DNA from: Epiperipatus broadwayi
Lineage: Eukaryota; Onychophora; Udeonychophora; Euonychophora; Peripatidae
DNA: 64,000 bases
Assembly (NCBI GenBank): GCA_028023455.1
Contig: JAQFVV010013071.1
Location: 1 to 64,000, forward strand
Direction: 5' to 3'
The notes under the pieces are model-generated. The model worked only from the letters and a program-made list of their open reading frames with translations, searched no databases and was not told the origin of the DNA. This document shows, in pieces, positions 1 to 9,737 of the stretch. Position numbers and translations under genes: made by a program. The first letter of the stretch is position 1. Each line of letters begins with the position of its first letter.

Positions 1-406
1 TCAGTTGGTTGCATGAGTCAATGATTTTATTGTGTGATATATTATTGGTATGAGATCTTTTGGTGGAGGTTGATCATTATATCTGAAGTGGCAACAATCT
101 TTTCTGTTTTGACTTTTTTTGATTGTCATTTCTTTTTGGTCATCCAGGTGATCTTATGGTTTCTGTTGAAACCAGTTCTATGAATGAAAGGCAATGAGGG
201 ACTGTTTTCATGATATGGCTCGGTGTTTTATTCATGGACAATTGTGAGTGGTTTGTTGGGAATATAGTGATCTGCTAGATTGATGGGATTTTGGTTAGTC
301 CTCTGTTTCAGAATTGATTGTACCAATTGGAATGGGTGTTGTGGTAGATAAGTTTTATGCCTGATGTGGAGCTATTTGGTTAGAATCTACAACAATAATA
401 TTAGCA
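1..406. other. Unassigned sequence
   Basis: This stretch is richer in T and G on the plus strand than most of the window. I see no open frame of useful length, no repeat shared with other parts of the window, and no RNA gene. Confidence 0.4.
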
Positions 407-419
407 TTGTTTGACATTG

Positions 420-610
420 TAGCAGCAGCAGCAGCAGGAGGAGGAGGAGGAGGAGGAGGAGGAGGAAAAGGAGTAAAACAAGGATGGAAAAATACTCAAG
501 GAGGAGGAGGAGGAGGAGGAAAAGGAGTAAAACAAGGATGGAAAAATACTCAAGGAGGAGGAGGAGGAGGAGGAGGAAAAGGAGTAAAACAAGGATGGAA
601 AAATACTCAA
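420..610 (+). repeat. GGA microsatellite inside a three-copy minisatellite
   Basis: A short GCA run passes into GGA repeats. The sequence then repeats three times as a GGA tract followed by the same 36-base segment ending in ACTCAA. Copies end at 499, 553 and 610, so the second and third units are 54 and 57 bp and differ only in GGA number. Both lengths are multiples of three, so a plus-strand frame (407-643) stays open through all copies as Gly runs alternating with KGVKQGWKNTQ. That frame has no ATG, no coding-like flanks and no partner exon. I regard it as replication-slippage DNA rather than a gene. Confidence 0.85.
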
Positions 611-643
611 ACTTTTATCATACAGCAATTGACAATTGAGTAG

Positions 644-1146
644 TGTTTTCTTCATGATTTTTTTATGAGAAACTATTGAATAAATTTTTGCCATGCAATG
701 ATCTTAGAAAGATTATTTTACTTTTTACCTCTGTATGTAAGAGCTGAATAGTGGGATTGAAATAGAAAAAAATCCCAACAGAAATACTGATAACACAAAT
801 TTGGATTGTGTCCTTGAGAAGCATTATTTTAAAAGTTGAAACCCTAATAGTAGTAAAATAATAATATGTATAACTTTCTAAAGAATATTACACATTCACA
901 CACTTGTTATTTCTAAATGATCTTTTTAAATATGTATATAGTAGTCATTAATCAGCCTTAGATTTCGATAAATCATGATTAATATTCAAAAAATTTTATA
1001 GAAATAATGCTAAAAGCATTTAATTGGAAATACAAATCCATAAAAATCCAATGACTATTTCTACATATATCATGAATAATTTAAAATAGTAATGAAAGTG
1101 GAAATAGGTTATTGTAATGTACATTGAAAATGATGATGATGAATGT
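644..1146. other. Unassigned AT-rich sequence
   Basis: Simple AT-rich DNA. I see no gene, repeat family or RNA gene here. Confidence 0.4.
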
Positions 1147-1521
1147 ACATTAGATACTTAACAAAAAAGCAATACAGAGACTTCAGACCACTCTAAGAAA
1201 TATTGAGAGATGCATGTTAGGAGTAACAAGAAGGGATTGAAAACAAAATACATGGATGATAGAACAAATATGTTACTGACATCCTTGAAAGAATTAAGAG
1301 ACTGGAGTTGGACTGGCGATATTGCTAGAAGAGATGATAATAGATGGAAAGTTATATCTTAAACAGGATTCCAAGAGATTGTAAAAGACCTAGAAGGAAA
1401 TAAGAAAGAGTGCTGGTGTGATTGTGGAGAAGAGAGAGTAGAGGTTAGAAAAGATAGATTGAACTTGGAAAGGCCTTCACCCTGCAGTGGATCTATAATG
1501 GGTGAAAATGATGATGGTGTT
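1147..1521 (+). pseudogene. RTE-like LINE 3' end (C-terminal RT tail), decayed
   Basis: Translated in pieces this reads RCMLGVTRRD, then after a stop a degraded stretch matching the tail of RTE-type non-LTR reverse transcriptases (GRIARRDDN-like around 1315-1345, IPRDCKRPR-like around 1365-1395). It ends in the short GATGATG tail expected of RTE elements. It is the same family as the copies near 26.6, 28.7 and 51.7 kb. Stops and frameshifts show it is dead, and only the 3' few hundred bases survive, as in most 5'-truncated LINE copies. Confidence 0.75.
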
Positions 1522-2021
1522 TATTGTATATTGTTTTCTTTTAAAAAATAAAGATATGATTAAATAAAAAACTAAAGTCAAATAATAAACAGAATTCTGT
1601 GAGTCAAGACAATTATTTACTGTACACAAATTAATTCACAATTAATGAAAAGAATCTAGGCATTGCTCGCGATCTTATACCATTTGTTTTTTCAGATATC
1701 TACATGTGTTAATAAAGTTTTTATGTGAATGAGCAAACATTTATCTTATCTCTTGATTTCAATTCTATATGATAGAGGACATCTTTTTCTATTAGTTACT
1801 ATTAATTTTTACATAAGCTGAATTGTAAATTCACATATTCCTAAAGTTCATATAACTCTACCTTTTATTCATTAATTTTTTTTTTTATCTTTTAGTTTTA
1901 ATTTTACATTTGTCTTTTTTGTATGTTTAGAAATATTGATATCAGACTACAACTGCAAATGCACTTACCATATATACAAGATTATACTGTGCTTTTTTGT
2001 ATACAGAAAGTTGCTGTCATA
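1522..2021. other. Unassigned AT-rich sequence
   Basis: AT-rich DNA with poly-T runs near 1875. Nothing recognisable. Confidence 0.4.
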
Positions 2022-2426
2022 ATTAATAATTTTTATTAGTCATTCATTGGACTAGAGATTATCCACTCAATGAATAATATTTGTGTAGTGTAATTTTTAT
2101 TGTACCAATCTCAAGCAAGATAGGGACTATTTTCTATCCACTTTTAATACCTTGTGGAGGGATGAAATCATAAACATATGGGCAAAGCCCAAAGTGGCTA
2201 ACAGGTTTCTTTGGGCATAGTTGCTGAGAGATTTCTGACTCCATATAAGGAGAAGTCACAGTGCATCACATCACAGAAATATGCTGCTATTCACTTGATT
2301 TCCATGCGAATAACAGCTTATTTTCTAAGCCGAACAACAGTGGCGTAGTGAAAATTACACTGCAAAAATATTATTCATTAAATGGATAATCACTAGTTTA
2401 ATAAATGACTAATAAAAATTATTAAT
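2022..2426. mobile_element. TIR element (MITE-like) with about 80-bp inverted ends
   Basis: The first 80 bases (2022-2101) are repeated inverted at 2347-2426 with few differences, leaving a centre of about 245 bp. No open frame is present, so this is a non-autonomous DNA element or foldback. Its centre (2191-2276) closely matches, in reverse orientation, 36491-36579 inside a different transposon. The right-end motif GTGAAAATTACACT also appears near 3336, and a variant near 17255, so pieces of this family are scattered. I could not define a target duplication. Confidence 0.7.
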
Positions 2427-2908
2427 GTACTCCCATTAAGTGGTTTATGTCAAAGTTGTGAGGGCAGTATGTTTGACACTTATCAATAAACTATAGTAAT
2501 TGACTATCTATATATATTGAACAATGATAAATATATGTGAAAAAGATTGTGATTTAGGCCAACTGATACATGGGGATCATTTTTTTACATGTTTTTGGTC
2601 ATATGCTTTTGATTACACTTCTGTTAAAAGCAGATAGAAACCAGACTTGTGATGATGGTGTTCTAGCTGTATTTTTATATTGGACTATTTCCATCATCTA
2701 ATATGTGTGTTGAATGTCTTTAGAAAAGTTTAATTTTTAGTTAAATATTCCAAATGCATTCAACTATTAGTAATATCACAGCAAACAGGTTAGTATATGC
2801 ACCAACTGTTAGTAATATCACAGCAAACAAATGTTAATAATATCACAGCAAACAGGTTAGTATATGCACTAACTGTTAGTAATATCACAGCAAACAGGTT
2901 AGCATATG

Positions 2909-2951
2909 CACAACGTTTCGAGAGGTATTTTTCTCCCCTCTTCTTCAGGTG
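2909..2951 (-). ncRNA. Hammerhead-like motif, family A left arm
   Basis: This is the minus-strand mirror of the motif at 3023-3065, with the same CUGAAGA, stem II, GAAA and ACGU-U order. It inherits the same caveat of one extra C before GAAA. Confidence 0.4.
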
Positions 2952-3022
2952 TTGCTGGCCTGAACAGTGACAGTACTAGCATGGAATTCGAACCTTAGTA
3001 CTGTCACTGGTCAGGCCAGCAA

Positions 3023-3065
3023 CACCTGAAGAAGAGGGGAGAAAAATACCTCTCGAAACGTTGTG
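3023..3065 (+). ncRNA. Hammerhead-like motif, family A right arm
   Basis: CUGAAGA (3026-3032) is followed by a stem II of AGAGG with CCUCU, then GAAA (3055-3058), the self-complementary ACGU and a U. Cleavage would fall after 3062. Stem I can start as CAC with GUG. One extra C sits between stem II and GAAA, and stem I is only three contiguous pairs, so this is weaker than the family D-G motifs. Confidence 0.45.
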
Positions 3066-3311
3066 CATATGCTAACCTGTTTGCTGTGATATTACTAACA
3101 GTTAGTGCATATACTAACCTGTTTGCTGTGATATTATTAACATTTGTTTGCTGGGATATTACTAACAGTTGGTGCATATACTAACCTGTTTGCTGTGATA
3201 CTACTAACAGTTGAATGCATTTGGAATATTTAACTAAAAATTAAACTTTTCTAAAGACATTCAACACACATATTAGATGATGGAAATAGTCCAATATAAA
3301 GAAACCAGACT

Positions 3312-3734
3312 CTCTCTACCTTGTGTGAGAGTGGGGCAGTGAAAATTACACTACAGAAATATTAGCTGTCATAACCTCAGATCTTTTTTATGAGTCTATT
3401 TTTGTGTGTGTGTGTGTATGAATGAGAAGCTTTATCAGGAATGTCTACAAATCTTGATCTGTTAAAATTATGAGAAATGGAATTTTGGGCAATAGGTATT
3501 CTTTGCAATAAGAAGAAATGTATGAATAACTGAAGTTTTGCCTCTATAAAAAAGGTAGTATTAGAAATAGATTTTGGAATAATCTTATATTCAAGGATTT
3601 GGGTTTTATTACAACTGTAATTTTATTAATGCAATATTTTTCAGATTAAGTGAATATAAAGTAATAATTCATTACTATAGCTCTTATCCTGCTAGTATAT
3701 ATCTATCATATTTTAAAAACATTTATATGCTCTT
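3312..3734. other. Mostly unassigned; short GT repeat
   Basis: Near 3336-3365 lies a fragment resembling the right end of the 2022-2426 element. A short GT microsatellite lies near 3401-3417. The rest is plain AT-rich DNA. Confidence 0.4.
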
Positions 3735-4272
3735 GAAAATATAAACATATATTAATAACTATTTAAATATTTGCAATATTTAATGTATATTTATAATGCC
3801 TTCATTCTACCAGATTTGTTTTAATAATATAAATGTGCTTAACATTTTTGCATATTTTATATTAGCACAGTATCTTTACTCAGAAGCAAATCCTTATTAA
3901 AAGTTTTTTTTTTCAAGAAAAAATTAAAAAGTTAGTTTTTGGGTTTGTTCAAAGTATATACAAAAGCATGCTAAATTCATCAAATTATCACTGCACAAGA
4001 AAACACAAGCATATATTAATAACTATTAATTTTAATATTTACAATATTGAATACATATTTATAATGTCTTCACTCCATTGAATTTGTTTTTAATAATAAT
4101 GTTTTTAAAATGTTTGCATATTTTATATTAGCACAGCATCTTTATTTAGAAGCAAAATTTTAAACCCCCCCCCCCCCAATTTAAAAAAGTCAGGTTTTTT
4201 TTATAAAATTTATGTGGAAAAGTAAAGCAACGCAGTTTCTATTAACTATATACAAAAGCTTGCTAAATTCAC
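3735..4272. repeat. Diverged tandem duplication, about 270-bp unit
   Basis: The block 3735-3985 (ATATTAATAACTAT ... TTGCATATTTTATATTAGCACAG ... given in part ... ACAAAAGCATGCTAAATTC) recurs at about 4008-4272 with substitutions and small indels. The second copy contains a C homopolymer near 4165. No coding frame spans either copy. Confidence 0.7.
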
Positions 4273-4975
4273 ATGCCGATCGTTTCCAACGTTGATTTTC
4301 TCATTCATAGGAAAGGAGAAATAACATTTTTTTAACGGGTTTTTTTAGCGTTATTTTTATAATTGATTTTATCCATGTGTTATTGCAAAGTAAGCTGCAG
4401 TTTGGCCTAATGGTTTTAATTACAGGTGATTCACCTTATTTATTACTATTATTTCCAATGTGATTATTCATAAAGTTGGCCCTTTGCTGTTCATGTGGTT
4501 CTTCGTGATGGATTAGAATGGTTTTCAGCAGAGACATTTCAAAACTTAGTTTTTTTCCTAGTTCTCCATAAGTCTTCCAAAGTATACTGAATTGTTCTCT
4601 TCTGGGAATATTCGAGGTCATTCTGGAGAACTGAACAGTAGATTGGCTTAGCCCATATTTTATATTATCTCAAGGGTTTTTCTGTTTCTCAATTTATCTG
4701 CTACAAATTGGATTTTTCAATATTTCACTCCTAAAACGCTATTCATATTTGAACTCTAGACTTTATAAATAATTCCTAATTGTATCCTAAGTTTACTTTT
4801 AATAATTAATCATCTCATGGACTAATGCTCTATGTTGTCACAGGTTGATCAATTTTTGGAAATCTCCATTTTATACTATGTAAATCAGTGCTTACCTTGT
4901 AAAACATTTTGTACCAATAAAATTTAATCCTATTTTCTTAAAAATAAATTCACTGGCTTGTCACGGCAACAATAT
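4273..4975. other. Unassigned sequence
   Basis: A 61-codon minus-strand frame (4436-4621) has no recognisable motif or coding context. I see no repeat or RNA gene. Confidence 0.35.
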
Positions 4976-5165
4976 TTTCATCAGGTGTTGAGTGGTCCTT
5001 GAAAAAGGCTATATTATAAAATAGTTGAAACATTGGCGTGTTATTTTATTTTTATAATAGTTATATAAAAATCAAGTTTTAAAAAGGTTAGTGTATTCAT
5101 TCATATATATGGAAAATTATGAACTATTTTTGAAAAGAAAAACTGTGTAGATGATATTTTAAAAT
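4976..5165 (+). repeat. Family B repeat, copy 1
   Basis: The sequence TTGAGTGGTCCTTGAAAAAGGC followed by a small hairpin, then GTTGAAACATTGGCG and a TATAATAGTTATATAAAAA-rich stretch, recurs in two parts at 5296-5347 and 6098-6232. It includes a stem-loop followed by GAAAC, reminiscent of the family A motif but too changed at the CUGANGA position to call a ribozyme. Confidence 0.6.
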
Positions 5166-5440
5166 TTGTTGATTTACCATTAATTTGAATCTTGACATTT
5201 TTTAGGAAGGATACATATGTGTAAATATGGATATTCCAATTGATTTTTGTAATAATAAAGATTTGAAGAAAGAGGAGATTGTTTGTAATGGAAAATGTGT
5301 TGAGTGTTCCTTGAAAAAGACTATATTATAAAATAGTCGAAACGTTATATACAATGAGGATTGCCAATTCCTCAACAAGCTTTGTGATAAATGCTTAGCT
5401 AGAACCAGCATTTAAAATATCTGTCAGGAACCCCCCCCCA

Positions 5441-5483
5441 ATCCCTGACCATGGTTTCGTGCTTTGGCACTCCTCAGAGAGGT
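5441..5483 (-). ncRNA. Hammerhead ribozyme motif E (unit 1)
   Basis: On the minus strand, ACCUCU precedes CUGAGGA. Next come GUGC, loop CAAA and GCAC, a perfect 4-bp stem II with the preferred G-C closing pair. GAAA and the palindrome ACCAUGGU then lead to C17, and AGGGAU follows. Stem I pairs five of six positions, one of them G-U. Cleavage is predicted between 5447 and 5446. All core residues of the hammerhead consensus are present. Confidence 0.75.
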
Positions 5484-5860
5484 GCCAGTGTAGGTTCAGA
5501 CACTAAATCTAAAAATATCAACCCAAAGCCAAGCACTTATCTAAAAGTTATCCATTGAGTGGAAAATCTGAAATTTTCAGACACCTACATGTCTTCAAAC
5601 CCGGCTATCCAACTCAAATAGCTATATGGGGCTGATAGATCTTCAGCCATACCATATATTAATAGTCTTAGCAATATAACATTGCATAAAACTTAAGGCA
5701 GAGACTATGAATAGGCAAAATAAGATTCATAGATCACATAACCCCTATCTCTTAAGCTTGTAAGTTAAAAACAATGAGGATTGCCAATTCCTCAACAAGC
5801 TTTGTGATAAATGCTTAGCCAGAGCCAGCATTTAAAATATCTCTGTCAGGAACCCCCCCA

Positions 5861-5902
5861 ACCCCTGACATGGTTTCGTGCTTTGGCACTCCTCAGAGAG
5901 GT
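5861..5902 (-). ncRNA. Hammerhead ribozyme motif E (unit 2)
   Basis: The layout matches the motif 420 bp away. Stem I is ACCUCU with AGGGGU (six pairs including one G-U). Stem II is GUGC with GCAC. One base is missing from stem III, leaving two pairs closed by a three-base loop, which still supports the fold. Cleavage is predicted between 5867 and 5866. The core CUGAGGA and GAAA are intact. Confidence 0.75.
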
Positions 5903-6303
5903 GCCAGGGTAGGTTCAGACACTAGATCTAAAAATACCAACCCAAAGCCAAGCACTTATCTAAAAGTTATCTATTGAGTGGAAAATCTGAAATTTTCAGA
6001 CACCTACATGTCTTCAAATCCAGCTATCCAACTCAAATAGCTATATGGGGCTGATAGATCTTCAGCCATACCTAAGACTTAAGACAGAGAAACGTTAGTG
6101 CGTTATTTTTTTATTTTATAATAATCGTATAAAAAACAAATTTTAAAAAGAAGTTTGGTGTATTTTTTTATATATACGGAAAATTATGAACTATTTTTGA
6201 AAAGAAAAATTGTAAATGATATTTTAAATTTCTTATAATATAAATTTTTTATCCCTGTGACATAGATAGTCGTAGTCTTTCACCTATAATAACTTTATCA
6301 GAA

Positions 6304-6418
6304 ATATTTAAATTTTTTCTTTTTTTTCCCATGTCAAATGCGTTGACGGAGAAGCGAACCCGGGCCAGCTGCTTGGAAGGCAGCTATGCTAACCGCTAGG
6401 CCACCATATTTAAATTTT
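6304..6418 (-). mobile_element. Short tRNA-derived SINE with 13-bp target duplication
   Basis: ATATTTAAATTTT flanks both sides (6304-6316, 6406-6418). Between them, read on the minus strand, lies a tRNA-like body. It has an A box (TGGCCTAGCGG), an anticodon arm CTGC-CTTCCAA-GCAG and a B box (GGTTCGCTTCT), followed by a short A-rich tail. The body is only about 75 bp, so the element is little more than a tRNA head plus tail. The acceptor stem does not pair as in a working tRNA, so this is a retroposon and not a tRNA gene. Confidence 0.8.
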
Positions 6419-6930
6419 GTAACCAAATTTACCCAACTTTCCCATTCTCCCTTCATTTATTTAAAAAGAGTCAAGTCTTGAGATGCCTATAATTTGATAA
6501 ACAAATCGGTGAAAAATTTAAACATTAATCTTTGTTCTCCCAACAATTTTTTAAAATCTATTATGTCTTTTATTATTGATCCTTATTTCTTATTTAAAGA
6601 AAATCTTAGACCGTCTTTTTCACGATGCCCTCCTATTTCTATTGCACATTTATACACTTTTTAATCACCCTAATTAACAAAATATTTAGAGGCTATTTGG
6701 GTTTTTGATTCCACTAACGTTTCAATTCTATATCAAGTATACTTCAATTTTTCTTTAGCAAACTAAACCGATAAAAATGAGAGACCAAACAAGTTCTTGC
6801 TTTTTTTGATATTTATGCAAGTATACATAAACTTATATATTGCACATCAATATAGCTAATACCACAGTTAATGTTTTTCGTTTTCTGTATATTTAATTCA
6901 TCCATTTCCTATAAATGTTACTATAACAAT
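6419..6930. other. Unassigned AT-rich sequence
   Basis: No gene, repeat or RNA gene recognised. Confidence 0.4.
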
Positions 6931-7160
6931 AGCAAACTCACTGTACAGTGGTGTCAACTAGTGCAAGTCTTAGAAATCAATGGATGCAAGGAGGTTTGGA
7001 CATAAAATCCCTATCTAGTGCCTACTCATCCAATATCACCAGCATTAGATAGGAGTTTTAGACACAAATCTTTTGGCATCCATTGATTGCTAAGGCTTGC
7101 ACCAGGTAGCACTGGCTGTATGGAGAGAGTTGCTACTGTTTTAACAGATGGTGTAAGCAT
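6931..7160. mobile_element. Family F retroposon, degraded and short
   Basis: Both outer arms of family F are present: the ATCAATGGATGCAAG phrase and its inverted partner CATCCATTGATTGC. The central part with the hammerhead is lost. It resembles the better copies at 23.5 and 31.1 kb. Confidence 0.65.
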
Positions 7161-7228
7161 AGTAAATAGTGTCATCCATATTGAATACAATATCTTTATA
7201 TGCACATTTTAATGATTCCTTTTATTAT

Positions 7229-7314
7229 ATATTTCCAGTAAATATAATTTTAAAATTAAAATGGACTCTTAATATTTCCAGTAAATATAATTTTAAAATT
7301 AAAATGGACTCTTA
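7229..7314 (+). repeat. 43-bp tandem duplication
   Basis: A 43-bp segment beginning ATATTTCCAGTAAATATAA occurs twice in direct succession with no visible change, so it is probably recent. The surrounding 7161-7825 is otherwise AT-rich DNA with nothing else recognised. Confidence 0.8.
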
Positions 7315-7825
7315 AAATAAATATATTTATAAATGAGTTATGTAAAAAGTTCTACATTTCAACATTTCCCATGTACTTATTTTTATATTTGTCTGAATAT
7401 GATAATCTTTGATTATGAAAAGCAAAACATTAAAATAATTGCATTTGTTGATACCAAGGTAATATTTATAAGCACTTTTGTAAATTGTTTTGTTTTACTT
7501 TATGGTATCATTAATACATTAGAGTTCATTCATCTTAGTTATAAAACAATTTAAAATATAATAGAACTTTTCTTGAGATTCTTGATATTTTTGGATAATA
7601 AATAACTTGATATCAAGGTTATAAGATTCATTATTTTAATTTATATTTATAGTAGGACAAACTGTATACATATGTGTACATATATCATTAAAATCAGTCA
7701 ACATTTAGATCAATCCCAACATCAATAACAGCCAATAGTCTCAATCTGTTGTCAAGGCAACCTTTTAACAATGTATATATATATATGAAATACACCATAG
7801 CTATACTATTCTAGCCACATTCCCC

Positions 7826-7959
7826 CTTTAATTAAATAAAGAAAGCTCGAATTTTAGCAACTCCATTGAAAAGGGATTTCCTTTTTAATGGAGTTGCTCA
7901 AATTCTGTTTTTTTTTTTTCAATGGAGTTGCTAAAATTCAAGCTTTCTTTATTTAAAGG
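7826..7959. repeat. Inverted-repeat hairpin
   Basis: The left arm (AAAGCTCGAATTTTAGCAACTCCATTG region) is repeated inverted at 7918-7958, with a poly-T run and a further partial copy of the GGAGTTGCT motif in the loop. It could be a small MITE or foldback. No target duplication was identified. Confidence 0.7.
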
Positions 7960-8401
7960 TAAAGTATGGCTGGAATAATATAGGTATGGGGTGTTTCAAA
8001 TATTTTAGCTAGTGGTATGCATTGTTTCTATTATATATATGTAATTTAAGTGGAGATAACACCTTCCTAAAGCTAAATATAAATAAATTCCAATATCAAT
8101 AAATGCAAAGATTAGAATGGACCACCTATTCCCTGATCTTTTTCTTATTTTAAGCATTTATTCACTGATATTGTAAAAGTAGAAAATGAAATTTCTACGT
8201 TAGCCTGATTTAAATACAGTGCAAGTCATTCTGAAATTAGAATTGGAAATAGTGAAATTTGCATATTAACCTGATTTAAATATTATGAAAATCCTTCTGA
8301 AATTACAATTGAATATTTAGAAGTAAAGGGTAATGTTTTATTTTTAACCATCTTATAATATTTGTGGACAGTTAGTTTTGTGATTATAAATATTTTGTCA
8401 A

Positions 8402-8492
8402 GCGTTGACAGCCGAGAGGTTAGCGCAGCAGCCTTGCAAGCAGTTGTTTGCAGACAGTAGTTGCGTTTTTGCTTCCCTACCGATGCTTCGAC
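8402..8492 (+). mobile_element. tRNA-derived SINE, Ala(TGC)-like arm
   Basis: A tRNA-like body starts GCGTTGACAGCCGAGAGG. The anticodon stem-loop is AGC-CTTGCAA-GCAG with loop bases TGC. There is an extended variable region (AGTTGTTTGCAGACAG) and a degraded B box. Mismatched outer stems and extra bases in the variable region argue against a working tRNA. Confidence 0.65.
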
Positions 8493-8743
8493 TAAGCATT
8501 TATTCACTGATATTGTAAAAGTAGAAAATGAAATTTCTACGTTATCCTGATTTAAATACAGTGCAAGTCATTCTGAAGTTAGAATTGGAAATAGTGAAAT
8601 TTGCATATTAACCTGATTTAAATATTATGAAAATCCTTCTGAAATTACAATTGAATATTTAGAAGTAAAGGGTGGTGTTTTATTTTTAACCATCTTATAA
8701 TATTTGTGGACAGTTAGTTTTGTGATTATAAATATTTTGTCAA

Positions 8744-8833
8744 GCGTTGACAGCCGAGAGTTAGCGCAGCTGCCTTGCAAGCAGTTGCTTGCAGACAGTA
8801 GTTGCGGGTTTGCTTCCTGACCGATGCTTCGAC
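8744..8833 (+). mobile_element. tRNA-derived SINE, duplicate copy
   Basis: This is the second copy of the element at 8402-8492, created by the 342-bp tandem duplication. Its B box reads GGGTTTGCTTCC, closer to consensus than in the first copy. Confidence 0.65.
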
Positions 8834-9030
8834 ATATAGAAGAAAAAAAATTAAATATTTAGTAGCTTAAGGTGTATGAAACTTAAATAAAAGTTTCAAC
8901 GCCTGGAAACTGTATAAACAATACTCATACATCAATAAATGCAAAAAATAGATTGCTATAGTTTTACCATTGAAAGCTTAAAGAATAGGTGGTTTATTAG
9001 GTTCAATCTATTCTTTGTATTTTTTGATAT

Positions 9031-9364
9031 ATTTATGTCTTTTGTACATAACTTTTGAAGTTGTTATTTCCATTTGAGTTTTATATATATTAAGGTGTGC
9101 ATATTTAATATTTATATATAACATATATAAGCGATTTAACCCACTGAAGAAGAAGCTGTCAGTAGTAAAAAAACAATCAAATTAATTTAGGCCTATTTAT
9201 GTCTTTTGTACATAACTTTTGAAGTTGTTATTTTCATTTGAGGTTTATATATATATTAAGGTGTGCATATTTAATATTTATATATAACATATATAAGCGA
9301 TTTAACCCACTGAAGAAGAAGCTGTCAGTAGTAAAAAACAATCAAATTAAATTAATTTAGGCCT
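9031..9364 (+). repeat. Tandem duplication, 164-bp unit
   Basis: ATTTATGTCTTTTGTACATA starts at 9031 and at 9195. Both copies end near TTAATTTAGGCCT and differ by small indels. Each contains CACTGAAGAAGAAGCTG, which is not followed by a usable GAAA-stem III arrangement. Confidence 0.85.
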
Positions 9365-9737
9365 AGTACTTTCGAGATTTTCCCTCATATTCATGACTAA
9401 AATAGGTTATAAACCAATGATTTTTTCCCTTCATTATGATAGAAATGACTGATACAATAAAAGGTTGTTAGCATTATTACTATAGGTAGTAAAATTTTGT
9501 CACATAGACATAATGATTAATTGAGCCTTCATATGCCTTTAATTTTCATTTAAAATTGTTACAAGTGATTTTCAAAATGTTTATGATGTCATGCATCAGT
9601 TGAAATGCAACATTGTCAAGCTGTTGCACTTAATAAATTAAAATGCAAGATATTTGGTCATAATGATACGTTCTTTTTAAACAACATTAATTATATTTAA
9701 GTTATTATGCTACTCATGATTACCATTCCCTATGCTT
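9365..9737. other. Unassigned AT-rich sequence
   Basis: Nothing recognisable on either strand. Confidence 0.4.

Larger units (their letters stand above)
2637..3311. mobile_element. Family A hairpin element with 11-bp target duplication
   Basis: The sequence GAAACCAGACT occurs at 2637-2647 and 3301-3311 and brackets a near-perfect palindrome (arms about 2674-2978 and 2996-3300, centre near 2987). The arms contain internal short repeats of TAATATCACAGCAAACAGGTTAG (given here in part: AATATCACAGCAAACAGG). Each arm carries a hammerhead-like motif around the phrase CTGAAGAAGAGG ... CGAAACGTTG. There is no coding capacity. The 11-bp direct repeats suggest insertion by a retroposition-like route. 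It may derive from inverted pseudo-LTRs of a Penelope-like element. Confidence 0.75.
5339..6097 (-). mobile_element. Family E head-to-tail partial dimer, 420-bp unit, hammerhead-bearing
   Basis: A unit starting ACAATGAGGATTGCC at 5351 starts again at 5771, exactly 420 bases later. The second unit runs to 6088 and is truncated. GAAACGTTA at 5339-5347 and 6089-6097 is a 9-bp target duplication, so the dimer inserted as one block of 741 bp into family B. Each unit contains a minus-strand hammerhead motif in the same place, so the two predicted cleavage sites are also 420 nt apart. The architecture (direct tandem copies, ribozyme in each, no protein) is that of retrozymes. No polymerase III boxes or ORFs were seen. 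Confidence 0.8.
5296..6232 (+). repeat. Family B repeat, copy 2, split by the family E dimer
   Basis: The first part (5296-5347) ends TAGTCGAAACGTTA, and the second part (6098-6232) resumes GTGCGTTATTTT, matching the uninterrupted copy at 5005-5165. The 741-bp family E dimer sits exactly between them, flanked by GAAACGTTA on both sides. This shows that E inserted into B. Confidence 0.75.
8151..8833 (+). repeat. Tandem duplication, 342-bp unit carrying a tRNA-like SINE
   Basis: TAAGCATTTATTCACTG begins at 8151 and again at 8493. The two 340-base copies differ at only a few sites. Each ends with a tRNA-like segment (8402-8492 and 8744-8833). The SINE was therefore in place before the segment was duplicated. 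Confidence 0.85.

Noticed and set aside
407-643. Gly-rich open frame over the GGA minisatellite, both strands
   Set aside because: It has no ATG on the plus strand and is wholly explained by repeat units that are multiples of three; the minus-strand Ser-rich frame is its shadow.
5296-5347. Family B stem-loop followed by CGAAACGTT as a hammerhead
   Set aside because: The CUGANGA position reads CUUGAAAAA, so essential core bases are missing. It may be a decayed relative but I do not call it.
8402-8492. Functional tRNA genes (also at 8744, 46069, 47119, 61663 and 6317)
   Set aside because: Acceptor stems do not pair, loops vary in anticodon, and several copies have A-rich tails and target duplications, so they are retroposons.
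9120-9340. CACTGAAGAAGAAGCTGTC in the 164-bp tandem as a ribozyme core
   Set aside because: No GAAA followed by a usable stem III and cleavage base lies at the right distance.
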